A stretch of DNA of 16,306 nt, taken from NCBI GenBank assembly GCA_033297205.1, contig MU859441.1:1-16306 (forward strand). The letters run 5' to 3'. The notes below the pieces were generated by a model. It was given only the letters and a program-made list of their open reading frames with translations. It ran no database searches and was not told the origin of the DNA. The DNA comes from Pseudoneurospora amorphoporcata. Its lineage: Eukaryota > Ascomycota > Sordariomycetes > Sordariales > Sordariaceae. The translations under genes and the position numbers were made by a program. Positions 8,346 to 15,875 of the stretch are shown one piece after another; position 1 is the first letter of the stretch, and the number at the start of each line of letters is the position of its first letter.

Positions 8346-9044
8346 ATAGCCGCCGAACGCGACTCTCCGCTACCCTCCGTCGAGCCAGAACAATCCCTGG
8401 TAGTCTACAACGTTGAGGATTTCGACACCATCATAACCAACAACACCGATATCACCAACGGTCACGTTTGGGTCCCCAACCCGCCATCTTAGCTAGTTGC
8501 CCTCCACGAACAAGTCGCCGTCGCCTATAACCAAATCCGTGGAATAGCCGTAGCTATCGGCAATAAGCACACCTAGGAACTCACCACCCTTAAGGAATAA
8601 TACGAGATCTTGAGAAGACACTACGATGCCGTCACCTCCTTCTGCTCAGCCGGATACGAAGCCTCTCAGACTACTATCGCTCGCTTCAAATAAGAAGTCC
8701 AACAAGCAAGCTCCCAATTCGCCTCTGAAGTCTAGGCCGCCATTGCCCAGTACGGTAAATAAGATGCTAAACGCCAAAAAGCTATCGACAATCTTTACAA
8801 ACCCTCTATAAAACACCAACCAGCCCTCAAGACCCTCGACGAAAGAGTAGCGACCGTGAAGAAAAGGGAGCTAAGGACCTCATCGCAGACGACGAGGCCC
8901 AATTCAAGAAACAAAAGATTAACACTATTTAAAGAGCTATGAAAACGATAGATACAGACGACAACTCTAATTTAGATTTTTAAGTAGCCGCTATAAAGCA
9001 CTATATAGATTACTACGGCCTACTTAGGGAAGGATTCCTCAAAC
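8346..9044 (+). pseudogene. Family C gag remnant
   Basis: Coding can be followed from ATA 8346-8348 (probably a former ATG, followed by GCC GCC GAA). The protein starts with acidic and Pro/Ser-rich sequence (AERDSPLPSVEPEQSLVVYN, VEDFDTIITNN) and continues with a helical, Gln/Ala-rich region that looks like a coiled coil (ALHEQVAVAYNQIRGIAV, TIARFK, EVQQASSQFASEV, AAIAQYGK). In-frame stops are former Gln or Trp codons. A one-base shift near 8860 moves the frame to the one used downstream (KDLIADDEAQFKKQKINT, then IKHYIDYYGLLREGFLKLV). No CCHC knuckle is present. Assignment as gag rests on its position after the 5' LTR and the coiled-coil character, as in the gag of element A, not on a recognised capsid motif. 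Confidence 0.6.
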
Positions 9045-9850
9045 TCGTTAGAATTAAGAGCAGAATAATTTACCTTCATACCTTCGTCAACTGCGAAATA
9101 AGCAACTAGGAAGACCTTCTAGCCACTACTGAGTTCGCACATAATAATGCTGTCTTATCCTCTACCAGCCTCACCCCGTTCTACGCTAACTATAGTTATT
9201 ACCCTGCTTTACACAACCCCCCTAACGGCGCTCCTCGTAACTCTGGGAGTCGTCTCTATACCCACTGGATGACCCAAGTTTACGATCACGCTTAGAAATA
9301 TCTCGACCGCGCTCGTCAAAGGATAAAGAAGTAGGCGGATAAGAAACGAACGGAAGCACCGGTCTACGAAGTGGGACAATTAGTTATATTGAACAGTAAG
9401 CACATCAAAACGAAGAAACTTAACAAGAAACTCTGCAACCCCTTCAAAATATCTAAAGTAATTTCCCCTACTACTATCCGTCTTATCTTACCCAAGAAAT
9501 AGCGCCTCTATAATTCCTTCCACGTCTCACTCTTAGAACACTACCGTGCTGGCAGTCAGAGAGCCTCTGACTTAGACTAGGTCCTGCGAGAGGCAGCTCC
9601 AGCAGAGTCAGAAGACTATAAAGTTGAGAAGATACTAAACTCCATAGCTCTTGAGGATAAAGTTAAGTACAGAGTCAAGTGGGAAGGATGGAAAGGAACC
9701 CAAAATCTTACATGGGAGCCCTGGGAGCACTTCTACACTGATGAAGCCAAGGCTCAAGTCATAGCATTCCACGCACGTCACCCAGAGAAGCCACGAGACC
9801 CTAAGGTTCCAGATACATAGACAAACTACAAGATCCCAACGTCCCATTAA
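9045..9850 (+). pseudogene. Family C integrase C-terminus with chromodomain
   Basis: Same + frame as the end of the preceding gag remnant. It reads YLHTFVNCEISN-stop-EDLLATTEFAHNN, STSLTPFYANYSYYP, DRARQRIKK, YEVGQLVILNSKHIKT and KKLCNPFKISKVIS (GPY/F-like), then YNSFHVSLLEHYRAG and a chromodomain, DYKVEKILNSIALEDKVK, YRVKWEGWKGTQNLTWEPW (about 9617-9725), and FHARHPEKPRD. The frame meets TAG at 9818-9820 and TAA at 9848-9850. The catalytic DD35E core is missing: homology begins just after the Glu-containing motif. The chromodomain aromatic residues (Tyr, Trp, Trp) remain. It would be a Gag-chromodomain fusion if once expressed. Confidence 0.82.
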
Positions 9851-9903
9851 CGAAAGCTGACGTATGTTCGGCTCAGGGCGAGCCTTAAAGAAGAGGAAGC
9901 TGA

Positions 9904-10357
9904 TGTCACACGGACATTTACCCACAATTTTAGCACTACTTACCCGAACTCCTCCCGACGCTACCGGCTAGCGAGCCAAACCCTGGAAGTGCCGAAGACG
10001 CTTATAAGGCATCACGAAACGATCCCAATCTTGAGACGATCCCAATCTTCCCAGAAGCAACCACAGCCAACTAAACAAGAAGCAAGACGCACGGATGAAG
10101 GACAACGCCAAAAGGAAGATAGAGAATAGATAAAAGGCATTCAAGAATTTCCACATATATAATAGATGCCTTAAAGCCTCAGGCGACAAGGCTTAATGCG
10201 TACCTCAAGAACGTGCTGATTCCGTTTAGCATAAGAAGGCCTTAAAGCCTAACCTTCTCCTGGAGGTTGAGAAGATCAACAAGGCCTTCGAGACCAAAGA
10301 AGTTTATTAGCTAAATTTAAACTACTATTCCAAGCCTAAAATACTACCCTTGTCACA
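9904..10357 (+). repeat. LTR-C, 3' LTR of the non-autonomous element
   Basis: 454 bp, TGTCACACGGACATTTACC to CTTGTCACA, direct repeat of 7842-8295 with fewer RIP-type changes. Antisense reading frames inside it are incidental. Confidence 0.9.
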
Positions 10358-10362
10358 TCAGC

Positions 10363-11087
10363 CTAAAGTATTTGGTTTTCTTAGTGTAAAACTCGCACTT
10401 ATCAATATCGACCTATAAGCCAGCCTTTTCCAAGCGGGCGAGAACATCGTCTACGTATTTCTAGTACTCCTCCTCGTTATCCAAAAAGATAAAGATATTA
10501 TCTAAGTAGGCGGTCGCGTAGATATTTAAAATATTGTACAAGATGTTATTAACGTAGTTTTGGAAGGCGCTCGGTGCTCCTTGTAAACCGAAAGGACATA
10601 CCAGCGATTCGAATAGGCCGAAACGAGTGACGAATGCCGTTAGCTATTCGTATCCTTCTACGACGCGGATATAGTTAAAAGCGGCGATAATATCCAGTTT
10701 GGTGAAAATCTTTGCCTTACAAATAGCGTCAAGGGTCTCCTTGATTAGAAGGAGCGGGTAGCGACTCTTGAAAGTGACGTTGTTGATTCCTTTGTAGTCC
10801 ACGCAAAGTCTGACACCGCCGCCTAGCTTCTTTATTAGTAGGATTTAGGAAGCGGCCTCGGATTGGGAGGGACGGATAAACCCTCTACGGATATTATCGT
10901 CAATCCATTTTTTAATCACGCTCAACTCATCGGGGTTGAATACTCTAGATTTCGTATAGGGTACCTGCTCGCCGGGTCGGAGTTTGATTTTGAGGTCGTA
11001 CGAGCGGTGGGGGGGTAGGACCGTAGCGTTGCGAGGTCTAAAAACGTTGAGGCGGTTCTAGTACTATTTAGGAAGCTTTTCTTCAAT
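10363..11087 (-). pseudogene. Element A pol: reverse transcriptase fingers and palm
   Basis: The frame reads YDLKIKLRPGEQVPYTKSR, NPDELSVIKKWIDDNIRRGFI, RPSQSEAAS-stop-ILLIKKLGG, GVRLCVDYKGINNVTFKSRYP, IFTKLDIIAAFNYIRV, LTAFVTRFGLFESLVCPFGL, QGAPSAFQNYVNNIL, then AYLDNIFIFLDNEEEY and ARLEKAGL-stop-VDIDKCEFYTKKTKYF. This is the usual order of Ty3/gypsy RT blocks. The catalytic YLDD reads YLDN (AAT at 10499-10497) while the Asp in TKLDIIAAF is kept. Stops replace Trp or Gln codons. The thumb continues at 7836 beyond the family-C element. It would copy element RNA into cDNA in the virus-like particle. Confidence 0.92.
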
Positions 11088-12356
11088 CTAAGTGTCAATC
11101 TTAGGTAGTTTGTTAGCCTTCTCGTAGAATTTGGCCGCATCCTCCTCCGTAATACTAGCGAGCCTAATAGCCTCGCAGCGCTCGTAATCTTCCTCTACGT
11201 TACCATTAAAGTATACGTATTTAGCGATCTTTACTGCCTGGATAGCGACCTTGGAACCCTTGCCAGCGTAGGCGTCAATCCACAAGTAATAACGCTTGCC
11301 GAGCAATTTCTTATATTTAGCGCCGTCGCCGTTCCAAATCTCTTACTCCATCTCAGCAATAAAATTTACTAAACCGGTAGGTATATCCTAGTCGTGCTTA
11401 GTTACTGTCCCTGCCTTTCTATTAACGACGCTTTTATTATTTCTATGCTCCTCAAGCTCTAGGGCGCCCCCCTCTGCCTCTTTGGCCCGGGCCTCCTCCT
11501 CCGCCCTAGCCTCTTCTATAATTTTGTAGATCTCTACATACGAAGTACAGAACGCTCGTAGATCGAACCTTTCACACAGCCAGTTAAACCCGGCGGCCGT
11601 CATATCCCTAATATCCGCTGGGTTAATAGGGTCGTTCGAAAAATACAATTGTCGTAATATAACGCGGTAGTAGGGATCGGACCTCCGCTAGCTAGCTACG
11701 GTGTAGCAAACGGCGGGCTTAGTCCGCTTGGAGTCTTCGACCAAGGTGCTGGGGGGTCCGTCTTCACCAACGTCGGGAGCGGGATCCGCAACTAGGGTAC
11801 TAAAACGGTTAGCTTTAACGGCTGGAGGCGCGGTTATACCTTGTACAGCCTCGTAACGACGCGTGTAGGCGTACTTCCAAACTTTTAGAACGTACTATAA
11901 CGAATATAAAAAATTAATAGGAAGGTAGCGATCTACATAATGGTCGGTAAAGGTGACGGCGCCATCTAGCTATAATATTGTAGGGTTGTAAAGCTTAAGC
12001 TATGGCATGCCCAAGATGACAGGGTGGTCGTCTGTTAGATCGTGAGCTAATATAGCGATAGTCTCCATGTGGTAACCGATCCGCAGCTGGACCTTATAAT
12101 AGTGGGTAATGAGGTCTTTGGGCACACCGTCTATTAAATATAAAGCCTTTGGCTTAGGGAACTTCAATAACGGGATAGTATAGCGGGCGGCAAAGCCGCG
12201 ATTAATAAAAGCGAGAGCGGAGTAACCGCTATCCACTAGAGTAGCGCACTTACTACGTTGATTGCGCGGTCTATAAATAATTTGAGCAGGGAGGAGGATA
12301 GAATTATCATTATAGCTATCTAAATTAGAATTCTTGAGTTGAACTACTTCTAAGTC
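11088..12356 (-). pseudogene. Element A pol: aspartic protease and protease-RT linker
   Basis: Read from the - strand after the solo LTR: VVQLKNSNLDSYND, PAQIIYRPRNQRSKCATLVDSGYSALAF, with the retropepsin DSG active site at 12233-12225, FPKPKALYLIDG, and the conserved end HPVILGMP-stop (a Trp codon turned into TAG) at about 12000. A long linker follows to RT. It has an acidic/Ala-rich segment at 11515-11430 (EEARAEEEARAKEAEGGALE) and the stretch LGKRYYLWIDAYAGKGSKVA (about 11303). The linker segments 11648-11388 and 11306-11088 are stop-free. The protease would mature Gag-Pol. The frame is that of RT and RNase H. Confidence 0.85.
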
Positions 12357-12815
12357 TGTGACAAGGGCAGTATTCTGGGCTTGGAACAGTAGTTCAAATT
12401 CTGCTAATAAACTTCTTTGGTCTCGAAGGCCTTGTTGATTTTTTCAACCTCTAGGAGAAGGTTGGGCTTCAAGGCCTTCTTATGCCAAACGGAATCGGCA
12501 CGTTCTTGAGGTACGCATTAAGCCTTGTCGCCTGAGGCTTCAAGGCATCTATCATATATGTGGAACTTCCTGAATGCCTTTCATCCATTCTCTATCTTCC
12601 TTTTGGCGTTGTCCTTCATCCGTGCGCCTTGCTTCTTGTTTGGTTGGCTGTGGTTGCTTCTGGGAAGATTGGGATCGTCTCGAGATTGGGATCGTCTCGT
12701 GATGCCTTATAAGCGTCTTCGGCACTTCCAGGGTTTGGCTCGCTAGCTGGTAGCGTCGGGAGGAGTTCGGGTAAGCAGTGCTAAAACTGTGAGCAAATGT
12801 CCGTATGACAAAGTC
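12352..12815 (-). mobile_element. Solo LTR of family C, reverse orientation, perfect TSD
   Basis: LTR 12357-12810 (454 bp; + strand TGTGACAAGGGC...GTCCGTATGACA, so TGTCATACGG...GTCACA on the - strand), flanked by AAGTC at 12352-12356 and 12811-12815. Removing 459 bp (a multiple of 3) rejoins the pol frame NNLADLEVVQLK. The 17-bp internal tandem duplication is present as in the other copies. Few RIP-type changes, so it appears young. Confidence 0.93.
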
Positions 12816-12899
12816 TGCCAAATTATTCTCCTCCTCCTCTGCCATTATTACGGACGACGGCCTCTCCAAGCGACTTAGTAGAGAAGTAGCGCATTTCCC
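12816..12899 (-). pseudogene. Element A pol: 5' end
   Basis: The pol frame is open from the slippery site (12899) through CATSLLSRLERPSSVIMAEE to ENNLAD at the insertion point of the solo LTR. It overlaps the gag stop (TAA, 12877-12875) in the -1 frame. An internal ATG at 12845-12843 could start a separate Pol, but a frameshift is the more economical reading given the overlap. With the solo LTR in place the frame runs into LTR sequence and ends after about 105 codons from an alternative start at 12869. Confidence 0.65.
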
Positions 12900-14466
12900 G
12901 CGCCGTACTCTGCGAGCTGGGCAGGAGCTAGAGCGGGCGCTGCGGCGGGGGCGGCGGGCTCACCGGTAGCGACGACGTTGACTCGAGCGTCGTTATTGCT
13001 GTTATTGCTGTTATTATTGTAATTAGACTATCTTATGGCCAGTTTGCCACGGTTGTTATTGTTATTGTAGCCGCCTCTGCCACGACGGTTGCAACGATCG
13101 CGTTCCCTTTACTCCTTAGGGATATCAGTATTAATACTATTACGGCATTCATAAGCGTAGTAACCTAGTTTAGCGCAGCGCTTGCAAAGACCGTTCTATA
13201 TACGGTAATTAATAACCGCCTTATCGATTATACGAAACAATTAAATGTCGAAGGCGTCCATAGCGTCGAAATCTATAGCGGTGCCGCCTTAGCTAACGGT
13301 ACGCTTAGGAGCGGCGGTACGCTACTAGTGCCGGTGCCGTTCTTAAAGTAGATGTTAGTTTTGTTACGCCAGTCGCGCTCCTCCAAGTTGGTAGCGAGCT
13401 TGCGATGGAGGGTGAGCCATCTATCGAAGTCGTTGTACGCTAGGGTATCTTATTAGTAAGCGATAGCATCGCGAATCTCATTAGTTACCTTTATCTTTAG
13501 GTAATAGGTCTTTATAGCCTCGTCAAGGTCGCATTTGTCGACGATGGTGACAAACTTATCCTCGAAGTCGAGCCATCTCGTACCCTTGGTCATTTTAAGT
13601 AACTCAAAATCCCAGCGTACCTCAAGGGTGAGGTCCATACAATTGTATTTAGTACCGAGATGTACGAAGAGAGCCTCAGCGTTCTCCCACTTCCACTTAG
13701 TCAGGTCCTCCTCCTTAATAATGGGCATCACATGCGGGGCTAGGGTTCTAAAGGCGTTACCACTGAGGCACGAGAGGATCTGGGCAAACTTGTAGCGTTC
13801 GTCTTAGCCAAACTACCAAGCATCCTAGAACTAACACAACTAGATCTTATCGCGCTAGTCTTAGAAGGCTTTGGCCCGCTTGACAGCAGAGGCATCCTCG
13901 CCGGTATAAGCAGCGGGATCCTTACTAGTGCGAATCTTTAGTGTAGCCATAGTAGCTTCGTCGTTAAAGTCAAGGACCGGGACGGATGCGGGCGTAATAA
14001 CTTTATTACGAATAGCCTTCTTAAAAGCTCTAATCTAGGTCTCAGCAATCTTCTTAAGCCTAGTATTAGCTTCGTTGAGTTTGGTATTGGCCTGGTTAGC
14101 TGCGGTGAGGCTGCTCTTGAGCTGGTGAACCTCGTGCTGGAGGCTGGTGATGGCGTTGTCTTGATTTGCGATCTGCTGGTGAGCGGTTTCCAAAGAATCC
14201 TGGGCGGCGCCGACGAACGTGTTAGCTTAGACTAAGTCCGCGTGGACCAACTGTGCGAGTGCGATGATAACGTGATGGAACGCCGCGTGCTGGGCGAGCT
14301 TAGGAGCGGCGCTGAGGATCTCCTCCGCGACTGGATTACCTGGGTGCTGGTGAGCGGCGCTGTTGAGAGACTCTGTGATATTCTCCAAGAGTTACTTGTA
14401 CTTAGAACTAACGATAGCGTTGATCGCGGAAATAGCGACGTCGAAATTAGTAACGGGAGCCGCTAT
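12875..14466 (-). pseudogene. Element A gag: coiled coil, capsid and CCHC knuckle
   Basis: The frame starts at ATA 14466-14464 (likely an old ATG, followed by GCGGCTCCCGTTACTAAT) and ends at TAA 12877-12875, about 530 codons. N-terminal Ala/Gln-rich helices (AISAINAIVSSKYK; LAQHAAFHHVIIALAQLV) lead into a coiled coil at about 14200-14040 (AHQQIANQDNAITSLQHEV, QLKSSLTAANQANTKLNEA). The capsid follows: KDPAAYTGEDASAVKRAKAF at about 13915, RYKFAQILSCLSGNAFRTL, and the intact stretch 13731-13453 (WENAEALFVHLGTKYN, FEDKFVTIVDKCD). A CCHC knuckle at 13186-13145 reads CKRCAKLGYYAYEC, with Tyr for His. The C-terminus is Asn-rich (SNYNNNSNNSNN), then Ala/Pro-rich. About seven stops cluster at 13860-13800, and a one-base frameshift near 13320 separates capsid from knuckle. 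It would form the particle shell and bind element RNA. Confidence 0.87.
12893..12899 (-). promoter_or_regulatory. Candidate -1 ribosomal frameshift site GGGAAAT
   Basis: On the - strand the heptamer G GGA AAT lies in the gag reading frame (codons GCG GGA AAT GCG), 15 nt before the gag stop, and fits the X XXY YYZ pattern. The pol frame is the -1 frame and stays open across the overlap. A six-pair stem, CTTCTC with GAGAGG, could form a few bases downstream; it is weak. Confidence 0.5.
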
Positions 14467-14743
14467 TTAAGTAGTTGTGATCAGCTTGATTAGGGTGCTG
14501 GCTACCTTATAGCGTAATTATCTATTGGCTACCTTGTAGCAACGAAAGAGAGGTCTGTCGCGGTGCGACGAGAGAGAGGTCTATCGCAGTGCGACGAAAG
14601 AGGGGTACATCGCAATGCGATAAAAGAGAAGTATAGTCGCTGTGCGATGAAATCGCGGGCTCGTTGGGGATACTCGCGACGGCGGCGATGAACTTAGCTT
14701 TTGAAGGTGTACGCTCGCAGCGTAATAGATAGGTACAACTAAC
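14467..14743 (-). other. 5' leader of element A
   Basis: Lies between the 5' LTR and the probable gag start. No convincing gene: a 75-codon - strand frame here runs across the repeat units and is probably chance. The first bases after the LTR (GTTAGTTGTACC) are where a tRNA primer site is expected, but I cannot name the tRNA. A short duplication, GCTACCTTRTAGC, occurs at about 14501 and 14529. The leader holds the 26-bp tandem repeat listed separately. Confidence 0.55.
14543..14647. repeat. Tandem repeat, four units of 26-27 bp
   Basis: Units at 14543-14568, 14569-14594, 14595-14620 and 14621-14647, each of the form CGAAAGAGAGGT + CTGTCGCGGTGCGA with transitions, the last with one extra base. 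A partial fifth (TGAAATCGCGG) follows. The period is not a multiple of three and the array precedes gag, so it is non-coding leader sequence. It could be an RNA packaging or structural element; that is inference. Confidence 0.85.
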
Positions 14744-14986
14744 TATCACGGTGCAGAACGAGAGGTAGGGGGTAGATATGACATACGTAATTGTACAAGG
14801 AGAGAGGAAGGGAAGAGAGGGAGGTGTGCGGTCTAGATATAAGGTAGGGTTGAGCTATACCTTAGATCTAGACTGAGGCCTACTGGTGTATGCGTGCGAT
14901 CCTATTGGCCAATGGCCAATGGAGACTCGATGGCTGTGCCAATCGTGCAGTACATCACCAGTACCATCATAGGTAATCCTATAATA
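14744..14986 (-). repeat. LTR-A, 5' LTR of element A
   Basis: 243 bp, direct repeat of 4134-4374, flanked on the right by TSD AGAGG (14987-14991). Less RIP-changed than its partner. Contains TTGGCCAATGGCCAA (14905-14919), overlapping inverted CCAAT boxes likely to act in U3, and the purine-rich (pyrimidine-rich in transcript sense) tract at about 14800-14825. Confidence 0.92.
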
Positions 14987-15496
14987 AGAGGTTTCACTAC
15001 TACATTCTGGATTCTTGAACCTATTTAGTATTTTCCCTAGATTAATTTGTTATTATAGAATGCAACAGAAGCTCATAAATTCAACTCTTTCCTTTCATAA
15101 TATAGTACTCTTACAAGCACTTCTACTAACTTGCAGGAAGCTTCTACGCTCTAGAAGCTTCTAGACACTCAATATTTATATATATAAAGACCTCTCCTCT
15201 CCGTTAGTTAATTACTCTATAAGTAAGCAAGCAAGCAAGCATAAGTTAAGCAATACAATACAGTCTTTTCCACAATGCAGAGTTCACTATAATCTTCTAT
15301 CTTGAGAGTAGAGTCATCTCTAAGACCTCTTTTACAACATCCTTCTATTGTATCTACAACTACGCTACAACTACGCTACTTCCTTTAGTACTACTATCGT
15401 ACTACCGCTTCCACTCCGCTCTACTACAAGTGCATAGTTCACTATAGCATCCTTATACTAGTACTATTATTATAAGCTAGTTAGGGCATTGCAACA
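14987..15496 (+). repeat. Copia 3' LTR, right part
   Basis: Continues the copia LTR cut at 4133. The right edge is placed at GCAACA (15496) because integrase homology of the surrounding G3 element starts immediately afterwards (NTPFFANYN), and TGTT..AACA termini suit an LTR. An earlier end at TTTTCCACA (15274) is possible. A TATA box (TATATATATAAAGACC, about 15175-15190) is preceded by two GAAGCTTC palindromes. Downstream are an AAGC x4 microsatellite (15225-15240) and an 11-bp tandem duplication CTACAACTACG (15354-15375). No reading frame seen. Confidence 0.6.
15137..15166 (+). promoter_or_regulatory. Paired GAAGCTTC palindromes upstream of TATA (heat-shock-element-like)
   Basis: GAAGCTTC occurs at 15137-15144 and 15154-15161, 17 bp apart, and the second is followed by TAGA. 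This gives GAAnnTTCnnGA spacing typical of heat shock factor sites. It lies 15-40 bp upstream of the TATA box of the copia LTR. Confidence 0.4.
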
Positions 15497-15875
15497 AACA
15501 CTCCCTTCTTCGCTAATTATAATTTTTACCCTCGAATAAGTATCAAACCTCGCATCCCGCTATACCCAAACCTATCTCCCGCCCAGCTAAAAGAACACTA
15601 TAAGGCTAACGAGCTGGCTGACCGTTTCTAAACAATCTAGGATTTCGTATCGTAATAGATACGGCGTACTTAAGTACGATATAAAGATAATATGAACCGA
15701 TACCGAGTTAACACTCTTAAATATAAGGTGGGGGATCTAGTACTTCTCAATACGATTAACTTCGCTAACGGTCGACCGATACTAAAGCTTTGCCCTTAAT
15801 AAGAAGGCTCATTCAAAGTTATACGAGCGGTGTCTTATACGGTCTATCTCGCCTTGCCTTCGAATATAAAATGCG
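15497..15875 (+). pseudogene. Gypsy element G3 integrase C-terminal region, part 1
   Basis: The + frame reads NTPFFANYNFYPRISIKPRI, LSPAQLKEHYKANELADRF-stop, RYKDNMNRYRVNTLKYKVGD, LVLLNTINFANGRPILKLCP-stop-stop-EGSFKVIRAVSYTVYLALPSN. It aligns closely with the integrase of element A (TPFFANYNFHPRISVEP; YLKANELLARF; NLVILNTTNLNNGR; KGPFKV), so G3 is an older member of the same or a sister family, here in + orientation. Stops are RIP-type. Interrupted at 15876 by a solo LTR. Homology stops abruptly at 15497, which I interpret as the copia insertion point. Confidence 0.85.

Larger units (their letters stand above)
7837..10362 (+). mobile_element. Non-autonomous gypsy element of family C (gag-integrase-chromodomain derivative)
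   Basis: Two direct 454-bp LTRs (7842-8295 and 9904-10357) enclose 1608 bp. The flanks TTAGC (7837-7841) and TCAGC (10358-10362) are a TSD differing by one C-to-T change. Removing the element rejoins the RT frame of element A (TKKTKYF / RLIITPGGI). The interior holds a gag N-terminal region and the C-terminal end of integrase with a chromodomain. Protease, RT, RNase H and most of integrase are absent, so it must have been mobilised by proteins from another copy. A purine-rich tract (AAAGAAGAGGAAG, 9887-9899) precedes the 3' LTR. Confidence 0.9.
4129..14991 (-). mobile_element. Ty3/gypsy chromovirus 'A', complete, degenerate, with three later inserts
   Basis: Two direct LTRs (4134-4374, 241 bp; 14744-14986, 243 bp) flanked by a perfect 5-bp TSD AGAGG (4129-4133 and 14987-14991). 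Coding order on the - strand is gag, protease, RT, RNase H, integrase, chromodomain, the order of Ty3/gypsy elements. The span is 10,853 bp; subtracting three family-C inserts with their TSDs (572, 2521 and 459 bp) leaves about 7.3 kb, a normal length. Pol stays in one frame across all three insertion points once they are removed. RIP-type stops are spread over gag and pol, so the element is dead. Confidence 0.93.

Noticed and set aside
8626..8811. 61-codon + frame
   Set aside because: It is a different phase from the family-C gag frame, which explains this stretch better.
9635..9925. 96-codon - strand frame
   Set aside because: It is the reverse of the chromodomain region of the family-C element, whose + strand motifs are clear.
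9968..10189. 73-codon - strand frame, with a similar one at 12525-12746 (+)
   Set aside because: Both are the same antisense stretch of LTR-C; the similarity comes from the repeat, not from a gene family.
10922..11140. 72-codon - strand frame overlapping RT
   Set aside because: It is in a different phase from RT, whose conserved blocks are continuous across the region.
14242..14493. 83-codon + frame opposite gag
   Set aside because: Antisense to the gag coiled-coil region; no recognisable motif.
14543..14647. CRISPR-like array
   Set aside because: The units are contiguous with no spacers, and the context is a eukaryotic retrotransposon leader.
14522..14749. 75-codon - strand frame in the leader
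   Set aside because: It runs through a 26-bp tandem array whose period breaks the frame, and extends into the LTR.
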